Of a stretch of DNA of 64,000 bases, positions 48,353 through 57,592 are shown in pieces. The stretch spans positions 594,117 to 658,116 of the forward strand of contig CP084167.1 in assembly GCA_021513715.1 (NCBI GenBank), read 5' to 3'. This DNA is from Candidatus Heimdallarchaeum endolithica (GTDB lineage Archaea; Asgardarchaeota; Heimdallarchaeia; Heimdallarchaeales; Heimdallarchaeaceae). Position 1 is the stretch's first letter, and each line of letters starts with the position of its first letter. A program made the position numbers and the translations under genes. A model generated the notes under the pieces. It was not told the origin of the DNA and made no database searches. It worked only from the letters and a program-made list of their open reading frames with translations.

Positions 48353-48736
48353 TCACAAAAATTCAATTTCCAATTCTTTAATTTTTTCAAAGCCTTTATC
48401 CATAGTTACTATTTTCAGCTGATAGTATTTAGCTACTGTATATTGGTATAAATCATCAAAATCCAAATTTAAATAGTTTTTAGCAGTTATAATTTCATTA
48501 TACCTATCAAGTGGTAGTGAAATAAGATTTATATTAACTAAAATATCACCAAGAAATTTAGAATAAATCTCTTGTTTGTGATACTTAAATAATATTACTC
48601 CAATAGAATGAAGTGAAAAATCAGTAATATTTAAACCGTTTTTAATATTAGAATCTAAAAAACTTTTACAAATGTCTTTTTTATTTTGTTCTAGCAATAT
48701 CTCTAAAAATACATTTGTATCAACTAAGAACATCAT
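48353..48736 (-). CDS. PIN-domain toxin (VapC-like)
   Basis: A 127-residue PIN-domain RNase. The first catalytic Asp is in FLVDTNVFLE (D6), and the later acidic pair is in LDFDDLYQYTVAK with the final Asp in IVTMDKGF. It should cleave RNA when freed from its antitoxin. The start is the ATG at 48736, which overlaps the TGA of the antitoxin gene as ATGA; a GTG at 48742 opens the frame slightly earlier. Confidence 0.87.
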   Translation of the reverse strand: MMFLVDTNVFLEILLEQNKKDICKSFLDSNIKNGLNITDFSLHSIGVILFKYHKQEIYSKFLGDILVNINLISLPLDRYNEIITAKNYLNLDFDDLYQYTVAKYYQLKIVTMDKGFEKIKELEIEFL

Positions 48737-48945
48737 CTCCACTCCGATGCCTTATGTTGCAATTCAACAGAAGTAAATCTATCTTTTATATCAGATAATC
48801 CTCCTTCCCAGTCAAATTTAAATTTAGTCACTTCTTTTTTTCTATACTTATGTTTAGCTAATAAAAATTCCATATAATCTAAAACTTCTTTTTTTAAATA
48901 TTCAGGAAGTTCACGCATTTTATTCTCTATATCTTTTTCTATCAT
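48733..48945 (-). CDS. DUF2281-family antitoxin
   Basis: A 70-residue protein that precedes and overlaps the PIN toxin. It has ELPEYLKKEVLDYMEFLLAK, then KFKFDWEGGLSDIK and the C-terminal SVELQHKASEWR, which are the typical DUF2281 blocks. Members of this family are antitoxins to PIN toxins. The last part would insert into the toxin's active site; the N-terminal helices probably bind DNA and repress the operon. Confidence 0.87.
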   Translation of the reverse strand: MIEKDIENKMRELPEYLKKEVLDYMEFLLAKHKYRKKEVTKFKFDWEGGLSDIKDRFTSVELQHKASEWR

Positions 48946-49218
48946 TTGTCTAACACCCTTTTTTGTAATAAGTGTTCACAATTTTTCTTTTGTTAACTTA
49001 AACGCTATTGTAATATATAGATTTCTACTTTTTTCTCGATTTAATTATTATTTATCAATAAAGAATGATCAACAGTCGTCAGCTTTGATTATTGCTTCAT
49101 AACTAATTTAATCAATCAAAGAATATATTCCTTTTTGAAAATTCTTCAAAGATGTCAATTAAAGTTGTTTTAGAAAATAAATCGATTTTATGAAAGTACA
49201 AGAATTACATCTTTCGTC

Positions 49219-49740
49219 TCAGAGAATAAAGGTTTTATTTATTTTTTCCAATTTTGGAGCGATAACAGCTCTACAATAAGCTTTGTTTTTATTCTTTTGA
49301 TAGTAGTTTTGATGATATTCTTCTGCTCTGTAAAATTTATCTATTATTTTAACTTCTGTAACTATAGGATTGGGGTAATGCATATCTAGAGTTAGTTTGA
49401 GGATATAATCTTCTATTTCTTTCTTTTGTTCCTCTTCTGCATATAGAATAATTGATCTATATTGAGAACCTATATCATTTCCTTGTCTATCTAAAGTTGT
49501 AGGATCGTGTGCTTCAAAGAATATTTCTAACAATTTCTCAAGACTGATTAAGTTATTAACGTATTCTATTTTAACCACTTCAGCGTGCCCAGTTATGCCT
49601 AAACAAATTTCTTCGTAAGTCGGATTGTCAAAGGTTCCACCTGCATATCCAGAGGTAACTTTTACAACTCCTTTGATCTGTTGGAAAACAGCTTCTATAC
49701 ACCAAAAGCACCCTCCTCCTAAAAAAATTGTTTTCATCAT
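49219..49740 (-). CDS. msrA: Peptide methionine sulfoxide reductase MsrA
   Basis: A 173-residue MsrA, which reduces methionine-S-sulfoxide in proteins. The catalytic motif GCFWC is at residues 10-14 with nucleophile C11, followed by SGYAGG and the NPTYEEICLGITGHAE block, which are highly conserved. A later Cys in AYCRAV may act in resolving the disulfide. The length is normal. The start is taken as ATG 49740, because the TTG at 49755 gives a non-conserved extension. It stands alone in its orientation between a TA pair and a secreted protein. Confidence 0.95.
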   Translation of the reverse strand: MMKTIFLGGGCFWCIEAVFQQIKGVVKVTSGYAGGTFDNPTYEEICLGITGHAEVVKIEYVNNLISLEKLLEIFFEAHDPTTLDRQGNDIGSQYRSIILYAEEEQKKEIEDYILKLTLDMHYPNPIVTEVKIIDKFYRAEEYHQNYYQKNKNKAYCRAVIAPKLEKINKTFIL

Positions 49741-49900
49741 TAATATAATATCCAACTTTCTTTTTATTAAAGATATTTAACTTACAAAAATCAGTAAAAT
49801 TCTTGCTAATATTTGAGAGAATAGCGCTTTATTTTAATGTTTATCCAATTTCGAACTTATTCTTGAAATTAATTTTAAAAAAGAAAAAATGGATTTATTT

Positions 49901-50932
49901 TCAGCAAACTTTTCTTTTATTACTAAGTACATTTGTTGAAATACTAACAAAGAAAATCAGTAATAGGTATATGCTTAAGAAAGATGTTTTAGCTGTTTCA
50001 TCTCCATTATTGCCTGTACCAGAATTGCTTTCATTCTCCCATCCAGCCAATGTTGCCCATAACCACCAAGCAGAGTAGGCTTTTAAATTTGCATTTAGGG
50101 GTTGAGAATGAGCTGAACCACAATTATACCAATCTACTCCTTCTTCATGTGTATTTTGCCATTCAATAGCCCAATTACCAGAATGTGTTCCATTATTCCA
50201 ACTACAATCATCACTTACATTTTTGTCTCCATAATAGTTTCCATCGGGATCATAAGATTCTATATCTGCAAAGTCATATAACACTTTATTATTCTCTTTG
50301 CAGAATTCTCTTATTTGCTCGTTCCTTTGGTGTAAGTTTCCTTCTAAACCTGTTCCATCAGTGTGACCAGTCATATAAACAAAAGTTACATCAGGAAATT
50401 CTTGCTCTAGAATGCTCATAGGTGTTAGATAGTGGTTAACTAATTCTTCCTCTGACATCCAACTTAATTGTCCACACCAGCTCCACATTATAACATTTAC
50501 ATCTTTATTGTTTATATCTTGTAGAAAGGCTCTTGTAGCATTAGACCATTGAGAATAACCTGCATCAGCAGCTTGACCTGGATCAGGAGCATAACTAGCT
50601 ATAGTATTATCTTCAAGAAAAGAAGAATTGTAAGAAAAGAGTCCAGGAGTTCCTCCGTTTGCTTCTTTAAAGGAAGGTAAATCAGCCATACCTGTAATTA
50701 TTTGTGAACCGTGGCTGGTATGCTGATAAGCTATATGCAATTTATTCTTTGCTTCAATAATTGCTTCATCTGGAATTTGGTCCAATCTAACCAGATTAGC
50801 TATAGAATGATCAGCTATTATTGGTGCAGTGTTAGTACTGCCAGAAACAAAACTTCCATTACCTCCAATAAATGGAAGCAAATTGATAATTAAAATAAAA
50901 TTCAAGAAAAAAGAGAATTTTTTTGAAAACAT
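49901..50932 (-). CDS. Secreted, membrane-anchored hydrolase-like protein (SGNH-like, tentative)
   Basis: A 343-residue exported protein with a signal peptide (about 5-25), an extracellular domain and a C-terminal TM helix (about 315-335) with an NKRKVC end. Conserved-looking blocks are AYQHTSHGSQI (69-79), VIMWSWCGQLSW (147-158) and FVYMTGHTDGTG (184-195), followed by a Trp-rich AYSAWWLWATLAGW near the end. His and Ser-rich motifs and alpha/beta layout suggest a SGNH/GDSL-like hydrolase, but I cannot assign catalytic residues firmly. Start ATG 50932 with GGAG 8 bases upstream; GTG 50941 is possible. Confidence 0.65.
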   Translation of the reverse strand: MFSKKFSFFLNFILIINLLPFIGGNGSFVSGSTNTAPIIADHSIANLVRLDQIPDEAIIEAKNKLHIAYQHTSHGSQIITGMADLPSFKEANGGTPGLFSYNSSFLEDNTIASYAPDPGQAADAGYSQWSNATRAFLQDINNKDVNVIMWSWCGQLSWMSEEELVNHYLTPMSILEQEFPDVTFVYMTGHTDGTGLEGNLHQRNEQIREFCKENNKVLYDFADIESYDPDGNYYGDKNVSDDCSWNNGTHSGNWAIEWQNTHEEGVDWYNCGSAHSQPLNANLKAYSAWWLWATLAGWENESNSGTGNNGDETAKTSFLSIYLLLIFFVSISTNVLSNKRKVC

Positions 50933-51011
50933 CCATTTCACTCCTAAATTAAATAATATTAACCAAGAAACTATTTGAGTATTTCTAGTAAAAATCTAGC
51001 TGATTGATAAG

Positions 51012-51019
51012 TATTTATA
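51012..51019 (+). promoter_or_regulatory. TATA box of the FMN reductase-like gene
   Basis: TATTTATA lies 22 bases before the GTG at 51041, so the message should be leaderless and start at that GTG. Confidence 0.45.
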
Positions 51020-51040
51020 GCAGAAATACTAAGCTTATCG

Positions 51041-51739
51041 GTGACTTATTTGGTAAAAGTAACAGTTATTAACGGTAGCCCTCGCAAACAGAAGGGTTAT
51101 TCTGGTTTTATTCTCAAACCTTTTATTAACGGGATGAAAAAGGCAGGAGGAACAATAAATGTTTATTATCCTTCAGAGATGAAAATCAAACCTTGTATTG
51201 GCAATTTAGACTGTTGGGAAAGTGGAAATAAAGAATGTATAATAAACGACGGAATGCAAGAGATGTATTCAATCTTAAAAGAAACAGATATTCTAGCATT
51301 AGCTTCACCAGTTTATATTCCCCTACCTTCAAAGATGCAGATATTCATTAACCGTTTGTGCGCTCTTCTAAACCCTAAAACAAAGTTCATAAAAGGTCGA
51401 ACTAGAGTATCTTTTCGTGAAAATGTTAAAATCTCCAAGATATTAGGTCTAATAACAGGTGGTTGGTGGGAAATAGAAAACCTTGATACTGTACAAACTA
51501 TTTTTAAGGAATTTGCAAATATTGCAAGCGTTGAATTTATTGGTGCTATCCTTCGTCCCCATACTTGGTTATTAAAAGAAAATACACAGAAAAACAAAGA
51601 AATTTTGGATAAGATAGAATCTTTAGGTAAACAAGTGATTAAAAGTGGACAGATGGATAAAAAAGATTTAGATTTTGTTAGCCAACCTCTAACAACAGAA
51701 CCTGAATTAAGAAAAATGTTGAATAAAATGCATTCTTAA
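51041..51739 (+). CDS. NAD(P)H-dependent FMN reductase / iron-sulfur flavoprotein-like protein
   Basis: A 232-residue flavodoxin-fold protein. The FMN phosphate loop is VINGSPRKQKG (9-19), and the ALASPVYIPLPSKMQIFINR stretch is typical of the NADPH-dependent FMN reductase family. Three Cys lie in CIGNLDC and KECIINDGM, close to the pattern that binds a cluster in archaeal iron-sulfur flavoproteins, although one ligand seems to be missing. It is expected to move electrons between NAD(P)H or ferredoxin and FMN. The first codon is GTG; the promoter position supports it. Confidence 0.87.
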   Translation: MTYLVKVTVINGSPRKQKGYSGFILKPFINGMKKAGGTINVYYPSEMKIKPCIGNLDCWESGNKECIINDGMQEMYSILKETDILALASPVYIPLPSKMQIFINRLCALLNPKTKFIKGRTRVSFRENVKISKILGLITGGWWEIENLDTVQTIFKEFANIASVEFIGAILRPHTWLLKENTQKNKEILDKIESLGKQVIKSGQMDKKDLDFVSQPLTTEPELRKMLNKMHS

Positions 51740-51817
51740 TTAAATATCAACATTATTGTTGGGAGAGATAAACAAGAGCAAAGAATAAAGAAAAAAGAAG
51801 CTTATAGAAGAAAGAGA

Positions 51818-52977
51818 CTAAATTATCAATACTCGTTTAAGATTTTGTTCAACTATGTTTTTGAGTAATTTTTCTGAAGTTTCATCGAAATTTACAAATC
51901 CAGGGTCAATTTTTGAAGACTATGCAGGATTTTCTTGTTATTCTCTTAAAAGCACATTTAATACCGTTTCTAAAGTTTTATCAAATCTTTCTCCAAAAAT
52001 ATATGCTTGGAGAAATCCTGTGGCTGTTGTTCCTATAACTTTGTCTTTGTAAACGACAGTATTGAGTTCAGATTTTCTTTCCATTATTTCTTCTAAAGCT
52101 TTGGTTACACCAGATATTAAACCAGAGGTTAAATCTATAGAAACTTCTTTTTTACCTTCTTTTCCAGCCTTATTTTTATCTTCTTTTTCATCCTCTTTCT
52201 TTTCAGAAGTAAAATCATTATAATAAACAGGTAATCCACTATCAGTTGTAATCAATAATTGGTTTATTTTGGCATTAGATATCATTATGTTAAAAGGATC
52301 AATTATTAAGGTTATAGACCAAATAAACCATCCTGCAGCCATTAAAAATGGTCGTATAGCTCTGAGTATATAATTACTAAAAAAAATGCAAAAATAACCC
52401 ATATGATTATAATGATAAATCCAACCACTTGCACAAATAACTGTTTTTTAATGTCTGGATCTCCTGTTCTAAAAAGTTTTGTTGAAATAGGAAGAATAAA
52501 AGAAATAATGAAAAAAAGTAACATAGGAGCTGTAATAGCAGGAATCCATAGACTATACTTCGCAGTCCAAGCGCCAAGAGTTTCAGAATAACTCAATTCA
52601 GTAAAATCAGGTAAAATAAAAGCAAAAAATAATGCTCCACCCAAGAAACTAACGATGTTAACAACAGGATGTAAACGATTTGTTTTGAAGTAGATAAAGG
52701 AGTAAAAAACGAGAATCATACCAAGAATTAATAGACAGTTAAAAAATAACCAAATGGATGAAATTAAGTAAACATTATCAAAGATCACCAAGTTTTAAGT
52801 AAAAAAGGATGTAATGAAACGACCTATAAAATCAAATGCCAATAAAACATAACTCATTCCCAGAAGAAAATGTGAAAGAAAGTGTGTTTGTCTGTATGTC
52901 TTAAATAAAATAAAACTGCTGGTAATAAAAGTTAGTTGTTCAAACAAAAATAATCCTAGTGAGTAATAAGAAATCAT
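51818..52977 (-). pseudogene. Decayed seven-helix membrane protein with longin-like domain
   Basis: A paralogue in layout of the 7TM-longin protein at 5648-6760, broken by four lesions. From ATG 52977 two helices are read to an in-frame TAA (52795-52797). The next segment (to 52342) holds further helices and shifts frame at a run of eight T (52379-52386 on the opposite strand). The following frame encodes the last helix, a Lys/Glu-rich loop and INQLLITTDSGLPVYY plus GLISGVTKALEEI, the longin-like part. It then meets TAA (51938) and TAG (51920) in frame before the natural-looking end KLLKNIVEQNLKRVLII. One extra T in the run would restore the second junction. It is most likely a pseudogene. 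Confidence 0.75.
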
Positions 52978-53396
52978 GTTTAAAAGAACGAGAACTAAAA
53001 ATTAAATATATTGAAGAACTTTGGTGTAATTTTGATAGAAAAAACAGTTTTGCTCATCGAAGTTATCTGATTCTATCATATACCATCAGCTTGAGTAGCT
53101 TAGTAATGTTAAAATGTTTTTGGTTTTAGTCTCCTCAATCTCTCTTCTTCTCCCACAAAATGGAATATTTATTTACTCTTTGTATTCTATAGTACGCATT
53201 GTAAGATAAAATTAACACTATTATCAAGTTCAGCTAATTGAATTTATTCTCTAGGTAAGAGCATATCAACGATTTAAAGTTTGGAAATTTTCAACAAAAT
53301 ATTGAATTTTCTAATTTTAAATTTCCTTTGAATCTACTTTTTCGTAATGTTTATTATTTCTTGCTTAACTTTATTGTACACTAAGGTAAGCATCCA
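52978..53396. other. Intergenic region, no gene seen
   Basis: About 420 bases between the divergent decayed 7TM gene and hepT. Both strands are full of stops, and no RNA fold or repeat was recognised. It must contain the promoter of the HepT/MntA pair near its right end, but no strong TATA box is visible. Confidence 0.4.
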
Positions 53397-53819
53397 ATGA
53401 AAATAGATGAATTTAGGAAAAAAAGATATAGAGATAAATTCAATTATATTACTGATAATCTGAAATGTTTGACTGTAACTCCAAGAACTGAACTAGAAAA
53501 AAAAGGTGTTTTATATTCTGTCCATACAATAATAGAAAGTGTAATTGATCTTGTTGCAATGTTTATCAAAGATTTGGGGTACCAAGTAGAAGATGATCAA
53601 AAAAACATTTCACTATTAGTCAAAAAACTAAATTTAGAACCTGAACTTGAAATTGAATTAAAAAAAGCTAATGGGTTGCGTAACATTTTAGTTCATCGAT
53701 ATAATGGTGTTGACGAGGAAATGGTTTTGAATTCAGTTGATGAAGTTATTAGAGTTACTTCAAAATGGCTTGAAATATTTGAAAAACTATTCGTAGAGTT
53801 GTTTAATGATGAATCTTGA
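53397..53819 (+). CDS. hepT: HepT-like HEPN toxin (DUF86)
   Basis: A 140-residue HEPN-domain protein. The RNase motif R-x4-H-x-Y is present as RNILVHRY (R95, H100, Y102). It pairs with the nucleotidyltransferase gene that overlaps its end by 14 bases, the normal order for HepT/MntA toxin-antitoxin systems. In characterised pairs MntA adenylylates the Tyr of this motif and so silences the toxin, which otherwise cleaves RNA. Confidence 0.9.
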   Translation: MKIDEFRKKRYRDKFNYITDNLKCLTVTPRTELEKKGVLYSVHTIIESVIDLVAMFIKDLGYQVEDDQKNISLLVKKLNLEPELEIELKKANGLRNILVHRYNGVDEEMVLNSVDEVIRVTSKWLEIFEKLFVELFNDES

Positions 53820-54252
53820 AAAACTAAGAATCGATTTACAACCCTTGTCTAATTATGAAGTAGTAGTCTTCGGCTCTCAAGTTACAGGTGGAACTAGACC
53901 TAGTTCTGATGTTGATATTGCAATTATTACTCGTGAAAAAAATAGAGAAAAAAATATTCAAATGTATAATCAAATATTAGGAAAAGTACCTTCAAATTAC
54001 GATATTAAAATTTTTGAGCTCTTACCTATTCACATACAAATGAGTATAATTAATGATCATATTGTTATTTTTGGAGACAAAATAGAACTCTCTGAATATT
54101 TTTACTTTTATCGCAAGATTTGGAATGACTGTAAACATCGTATTCTAGGAGAACAGTTTAATCATTACGAAGAAAAACTAGCTGCGATGGAATGGTTCGA
54201 CAAAAACAGAGAAAAGATAATTCAAAAAATAAAAAGTGAATTAAAAAAATAG
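53806..54252 (+). CDS. mntA: MntA-like minimal nucleotidyltransferase antitoxin
   Basis: A 148-residue protein with the nucleotidyltransferase motif VVVFGSQVTGGTRPSSDVDI: GS at 23-24 and the metal-binding Asp pair at 35 and 37. It is expected to be an AMP-transferase that modifies and inactivates HepT. A helical C-terminal extension (about 90-148) goes beyond the core fold. The gene begins inside the last codons of hepT (ATGATG), so translation is coupled. Confidence 0.9.
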   Translation: MMNLEKLRIDLQPLSNYEVVVFGSQVTGGTRPSSDVDIAIITREKNREKNIQMYNQILGKVPSNYDIKIFELLPIHIQMSIINDHIVIFGDKIELSEYFYFYRKIWNDCKHRILGEQFNHYEEKLAAMEWFDKNREKIIQKIKSELKK

Positions 54253-54300
54253 AATAGTAATGAACCAACTTCTTCTGGTAAAACTATCTTTGTTTCTTCT

Positions 54301-56688
54301 TTAGAAGATATAAGTTTCTTTTAATATTTCAACAGTTTTGATTTGCAAAATGTTACTTTTTGCTATTGCTATTGCAATAAGATAAACTGCTAAGGGCAGG
54401 AAAATTACGAATTGAACCTCATTAAAACCAAAGTTTATTTCGAGCCAGAAGGGTATTGATATGTTGTTAATGGTTTTCTGCAATAATATTTCGCCTAGAA
54501 ATGTTAGTACGATACTGATGAAAGATACAATAGTTATCAAAAACATTAATTCGTACAACAATATCTTCATTACATCTGTTTTTGTTCCTCCTATAGCATT
54601 TAACAAAGCAAATTCTCTTTTTCTCTCATTTATATTGTGTAGTACAAAATTAAATATTCCAACTGCTAATGCTACCACTGTTAGAATTGAGAATATGTTT
54701 AACATTAAGCTAAAAGTGTCCATAATTTGGCTTAATCCTTCATAAATCACTTGTTTCAGAAAAGCTTGTTTTACTCCTATTTCTTCATTTTCTAGTTGTA
54801 GAAGTAGTTTTTCTAGTGATTCACTTTTACTTTCTTCTTGTGTAAAAGTTACTGCCAGGGTGTTGTAGGGATTTTGTGTAGAGTTTATTTTATCAGCTAG
54901 GAAATCGATGTCTACTAAAAAGGTCATTGAATTCTGCATAACTGTGCTTGCTATTCCACAGATCAATAGTTCTTCTTCGAATTTCCATTTAAGGTCAAGT
55001 TTGGAAGATATAGTTATAGTTTCATTAACTTTCAAATTCTCTAATTTAGCAAATTTCTGAGAGATTACAATTGCTTTTTCTCCTTCGTTTGGTAATCTTC
55101 CTTTGACTATTCTTGGAACATAAAGTTCTCTTTCTTTAGTTGTTCCAACTAAAAGTATTGTATCATTAAGTTCTAATTTTTTATTATCTAAAGTTATATT
55201 TGTTTCTCCTCTTACAGCGTAAGTCCAGAGATAACCTTCCATTTTTTGAATGTATGGCTTATCAGCTAAAGAACTAATATTTTCTTGATTTACAAGTTTG
55301 CTTGTAAATATTAATCCATCATATTGATTAGCTTCTTGAAATGAGTCTTTTATTGTTCCTACCAGCTGATTAGATACAAAAACTATTGTAGCAGCTGCAG
55401 AGGTGGCTATTCCTATTCCTAAAACTAGCGCTACAACTTGTTTCTTTTTTCTTACTAAATATCGCATACTGTACAGGAAAAGGCTGGATAAAGAGGAAAC
55501 CTTTTTTTTACTCTTTCCTTTCTTTTCTTTCATTTCTTTATTTCCAAAACCTATTTGTAATGCTTCCATTGTAGCCAATTTATAGGCTTTCAACGCTGGG
55601 ATCATAGAAAACAAACCTAATAATGATACTGTAAGTAGAAAATTAATAGCCATTCCTTTGAAATCGATAGCAAATATAACTTTACCAAGTATGGGATAAA
55701 TGAAGAACTTAACAACAATAAAATGAATAGCTAAAGCAATCAATATTCCTGCTAAACCACCGAAAAAACTCCATATAATTACTTGATAGAAATAGTGGAG
55801 GATTACTTGTTTTTTAGAAAAACCAATTGCTTTCATTACTGCTGTTTCTCTATACTTTTGACTTGATTGTTGGATTAATATTGTTGTTATTATAGCCACA
55901 CCAATTAATAAAATAGGATAGCCAATGATCAAAAAAATTGCTCCAATAATACTTATCTGAGATCTTATTCCTCCAGAAATTGAAACTTGTCCTACAACTT
56001 CCCAACCGTTATTTTCTAACAAATCTGTTATTTCATTCAAAGTTTCATAAACTTGTGTAATGTCATCTACTTTAATTCGAATACCATTGAATTCATCACT
56101 CATATTAAGTTTAGATTGTAAATATTCTAATGGAACAAAAACAAAAATGTTGCGAGGAACAGAATGAGAAACAGCCCAAGTAGCTTTAACTAAAGAAACA
56201 ATTTCTAATTCAAAAGAACCATTTTCAGAGAAAACACTTAATTGTTCATCTTCTTTTAATCCTAAATAACTTGCCCCTGTTTCCTCAACAAAGCACTGAT
56301 TACTGTTCAAAGTTAAGCTCTCGTCGGGTAAAACGAATTTATTCAAAGAAAAATTGTCAGGTACTCCTTCTAATGTTACTCTAGCATTTTTTTCCTCATT
56401 TAACCCTATTCCTTCGATAAAAATCCTTCTTTCAAATATTTCTATATTTTGGACTTGCTCAATCAACATCTCTTCTGTTGTAGAATTAAAATTTCTACCC
56501 ATAGTGTAAATTTCTATTTCTGCTACATTTTCCTGCTTATAGCTATTTTCCTCTGTGATATTTATCGTAGCCACTAAATTATAGTAAACAGTAGGGACAC
56601 TTATCATAAGAGCCACAATAGAAGTGATTAAAATTGTCCTAGTTTTATGTTTTTTAATCTCCTTCCAAGTAAACTTTAGAACAGTCAT
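54301..56688 (-). CDS. MacB/FtsX-type ABC transporter permease with two FtsX domains
   Basis: A 795-residue permease. Eight TM helices are arranged as two sets of four: about 16-38, 245-273, 300-328, 347-370, and 415-437, 655-685, 708-735, 757-780, with large extracellular domains after helices 1 and 5. Both halves contain the FtsX cores (YRETAVMKAIGFSKKQV and KREFALLNAIGGTKTDV), the cytoplasmic coupling helices. With the ATPase gene just upstream, this is a mechanotransmission-type ABC system that moves lipids, peptides or proteins at the outer face, or signals across the membrane; the substrate is unknown. The start is taken as ATG 56688; the TTG at 56697 is less likely. Confidence 0.9.
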   Translation of the reverse strand: MTVLKFTWKEIKKHKTRTILITSIVALMISVPTVYYNLVATINITEENSYKQENVAEIEIYTMGRNFNSTTEEMLIEQVQNIEIFERRIFIEGIGLNEEKNARVTLEGVPDNFSLNKFVLPDESLTLNSNQCFVEETGASYLGLKEDEQLSVFSENGSFELEIVSLVKATWAVSHSVPRNIFVFVPLEYLQSKLNMSDEFNGIRIKVDDITQVYETLNEITDLLENNGWEVVGQVSISGGIRSQISIIGAIFLIIGYPILLIGVAIITTILIQQSSQKYRETAVMKAIGFSKKQVILHYFYQVIIWSFFGGLAGILIALAIHFIVVKFFIYPILGKVIFAIDFKGMAINFLLTVSLLGLFSMIPALKAYKLATMEALQIGFGNKEMKEKKGKSKKKVSSLSSLFLYSMRYLVRKKKQVVALVLGIGIATSAAATIVFVSNQLVGTIKDSFQEANQYDGLIFTSKLVNQENISSLADKPYIQKMEGYLWTYAVRGETNITLDNKKLELNDTILLVGTTKERELYVPRIVKGRLPNEGEKAIVISQKFAKLENLKVNETITISSKLDLKWKFEEELLICGIASTVMQNSMTFLVDIDFLADKINSTQNPYNTLAVTFTQEESKSESLEKLLLQLENEEIGVKQAFLKQVIYEGLSQIMDTFSLMLNIFSILTVVALAVGIFNFVLHNINERKREFALLNAIGGTKTDVMKILLYELMFLITIVSFISIVLTFLGEILLQKTINNISIPFWLEINFGFNEVQFVIFLPLAVYLIAIAIAKSNILQIKTVEILKETYIF

Positions 56689-56701
56689 AGACAACAACTC
56701 T

Positions 56702-57379
56702 CTAATATTGACTATAAGGGACTACTTTTTTGTCTTTGATTGTAATAACTCTCGATGAATATTCTTTAGCAAGAGCATAATCGTGAGTAACAATGAGCAT
56801 AGTTACGTTTTCTGAAACATTTAGTTCTTTTAACAACTCAAAAAGCTTTCTGGCATTTTTTTGATCCAGATTACCTGTTGGTTCATCAGCTAACAATAAA
56901 GAAGGAGAGTTAATCAAAGCTCTAGCTATGGCTATACGCTGCTGTTCTCCACCACTTAATTGAAAGGGGAACTTGTTTTTCTTGTCAGAAAGACCCATTT
57001 TATCAAATAATTCATTAGCAGTTTGAATAATTTCTACTCTTTTTTTACCATCTAATTCAGCGGGAAGAAGAACATTCTCAAGAGCTGTAAGAGAAGAGAA
57101 AAGGTTGAAGAACTGAAAAACAATACCTATTTTCTGACGACGATAAAATGTAAGCTCTTTTTCGTTCATATTAGTTATATCTGTATTATCAACAATAATA
57201 CTACCATCATCACAATGATCTAACCCAGAAACTAAATTAATTAAGGTACTTTTACCATTGCCTGAAGGAGCAACAATAGAAACCATTTCTCCCTTATCAA
57301 CTTTCAAATCTGCTTCATTAAATATCTCAATTTCTTGAACTCCAGAATATATTTTACTAACTTTCTTTAATTCTAGCAT
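56702..57379 (-). CDS. ABC transporter ATPase (LolD/MacB type)
   Basis: A 225-residue ATP-binding subunit. Walker A is APSGNGKST (37-45), with the first Gly replaced by Ala; Q-loop at VFQFFN (88-93); signature LSGGEQQR (141-148); Walker [13 protein letters not shown] (161-172); H-loop VTHD (197-200). PTGNLD and the FFNLF stretch are typical of the LolD/MacB/FtsE group. It forms an operon with the permease 13 bases downstream. A decayed copy of part of this gene lies at 59161-59327. Confidence 0.95.
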   Translation of the reverse strand: MLELKKVSKIYSGVQEIEIFNEADLKVDKGEMVSIVAPSGNGKSTLINLVSGLDHCDDGSIIVDNTDITNMNEKELTFYRRQKIGIVFQFFNLFSSLTALENVLLPAELDGKKRVEIIQTANELFDKMGLSDKKNKFPFQLSGGEQQRIAIARALINSPSLLLADEPTGNLDQKNARKLFELLKELNVSENVTMLIVTHDYALAKEYSSRVITIKDKKVVPYSQY

Positions 57380-57592
57380 AAAACATCACGATTATAGAAA
57401 TATTAGACTTCAATACTAGAGAATAAATACACACAATACTCTTTTTGGCAAAAGTGGAATATAAAGCTAATTATTCAAAAAAAAAATAAATCACAACCAT
57501 TAATAATTAAATCATACAATTCCATTTTTCTTTATTTACCATTTAAATTGGCTTTCCTTTTAAATTAATCAATTTTATAAAAAAAAAAGAAT

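Noticed and set aside
51920..52797. Stop-codon readthrough or recoding in the 7TM-longin gene
   Set aside because: TAA and TAG both occur, together with a homopolymer frameshift; no recoding signal or pyrrolysine machinery is visible, so decay is simpler.
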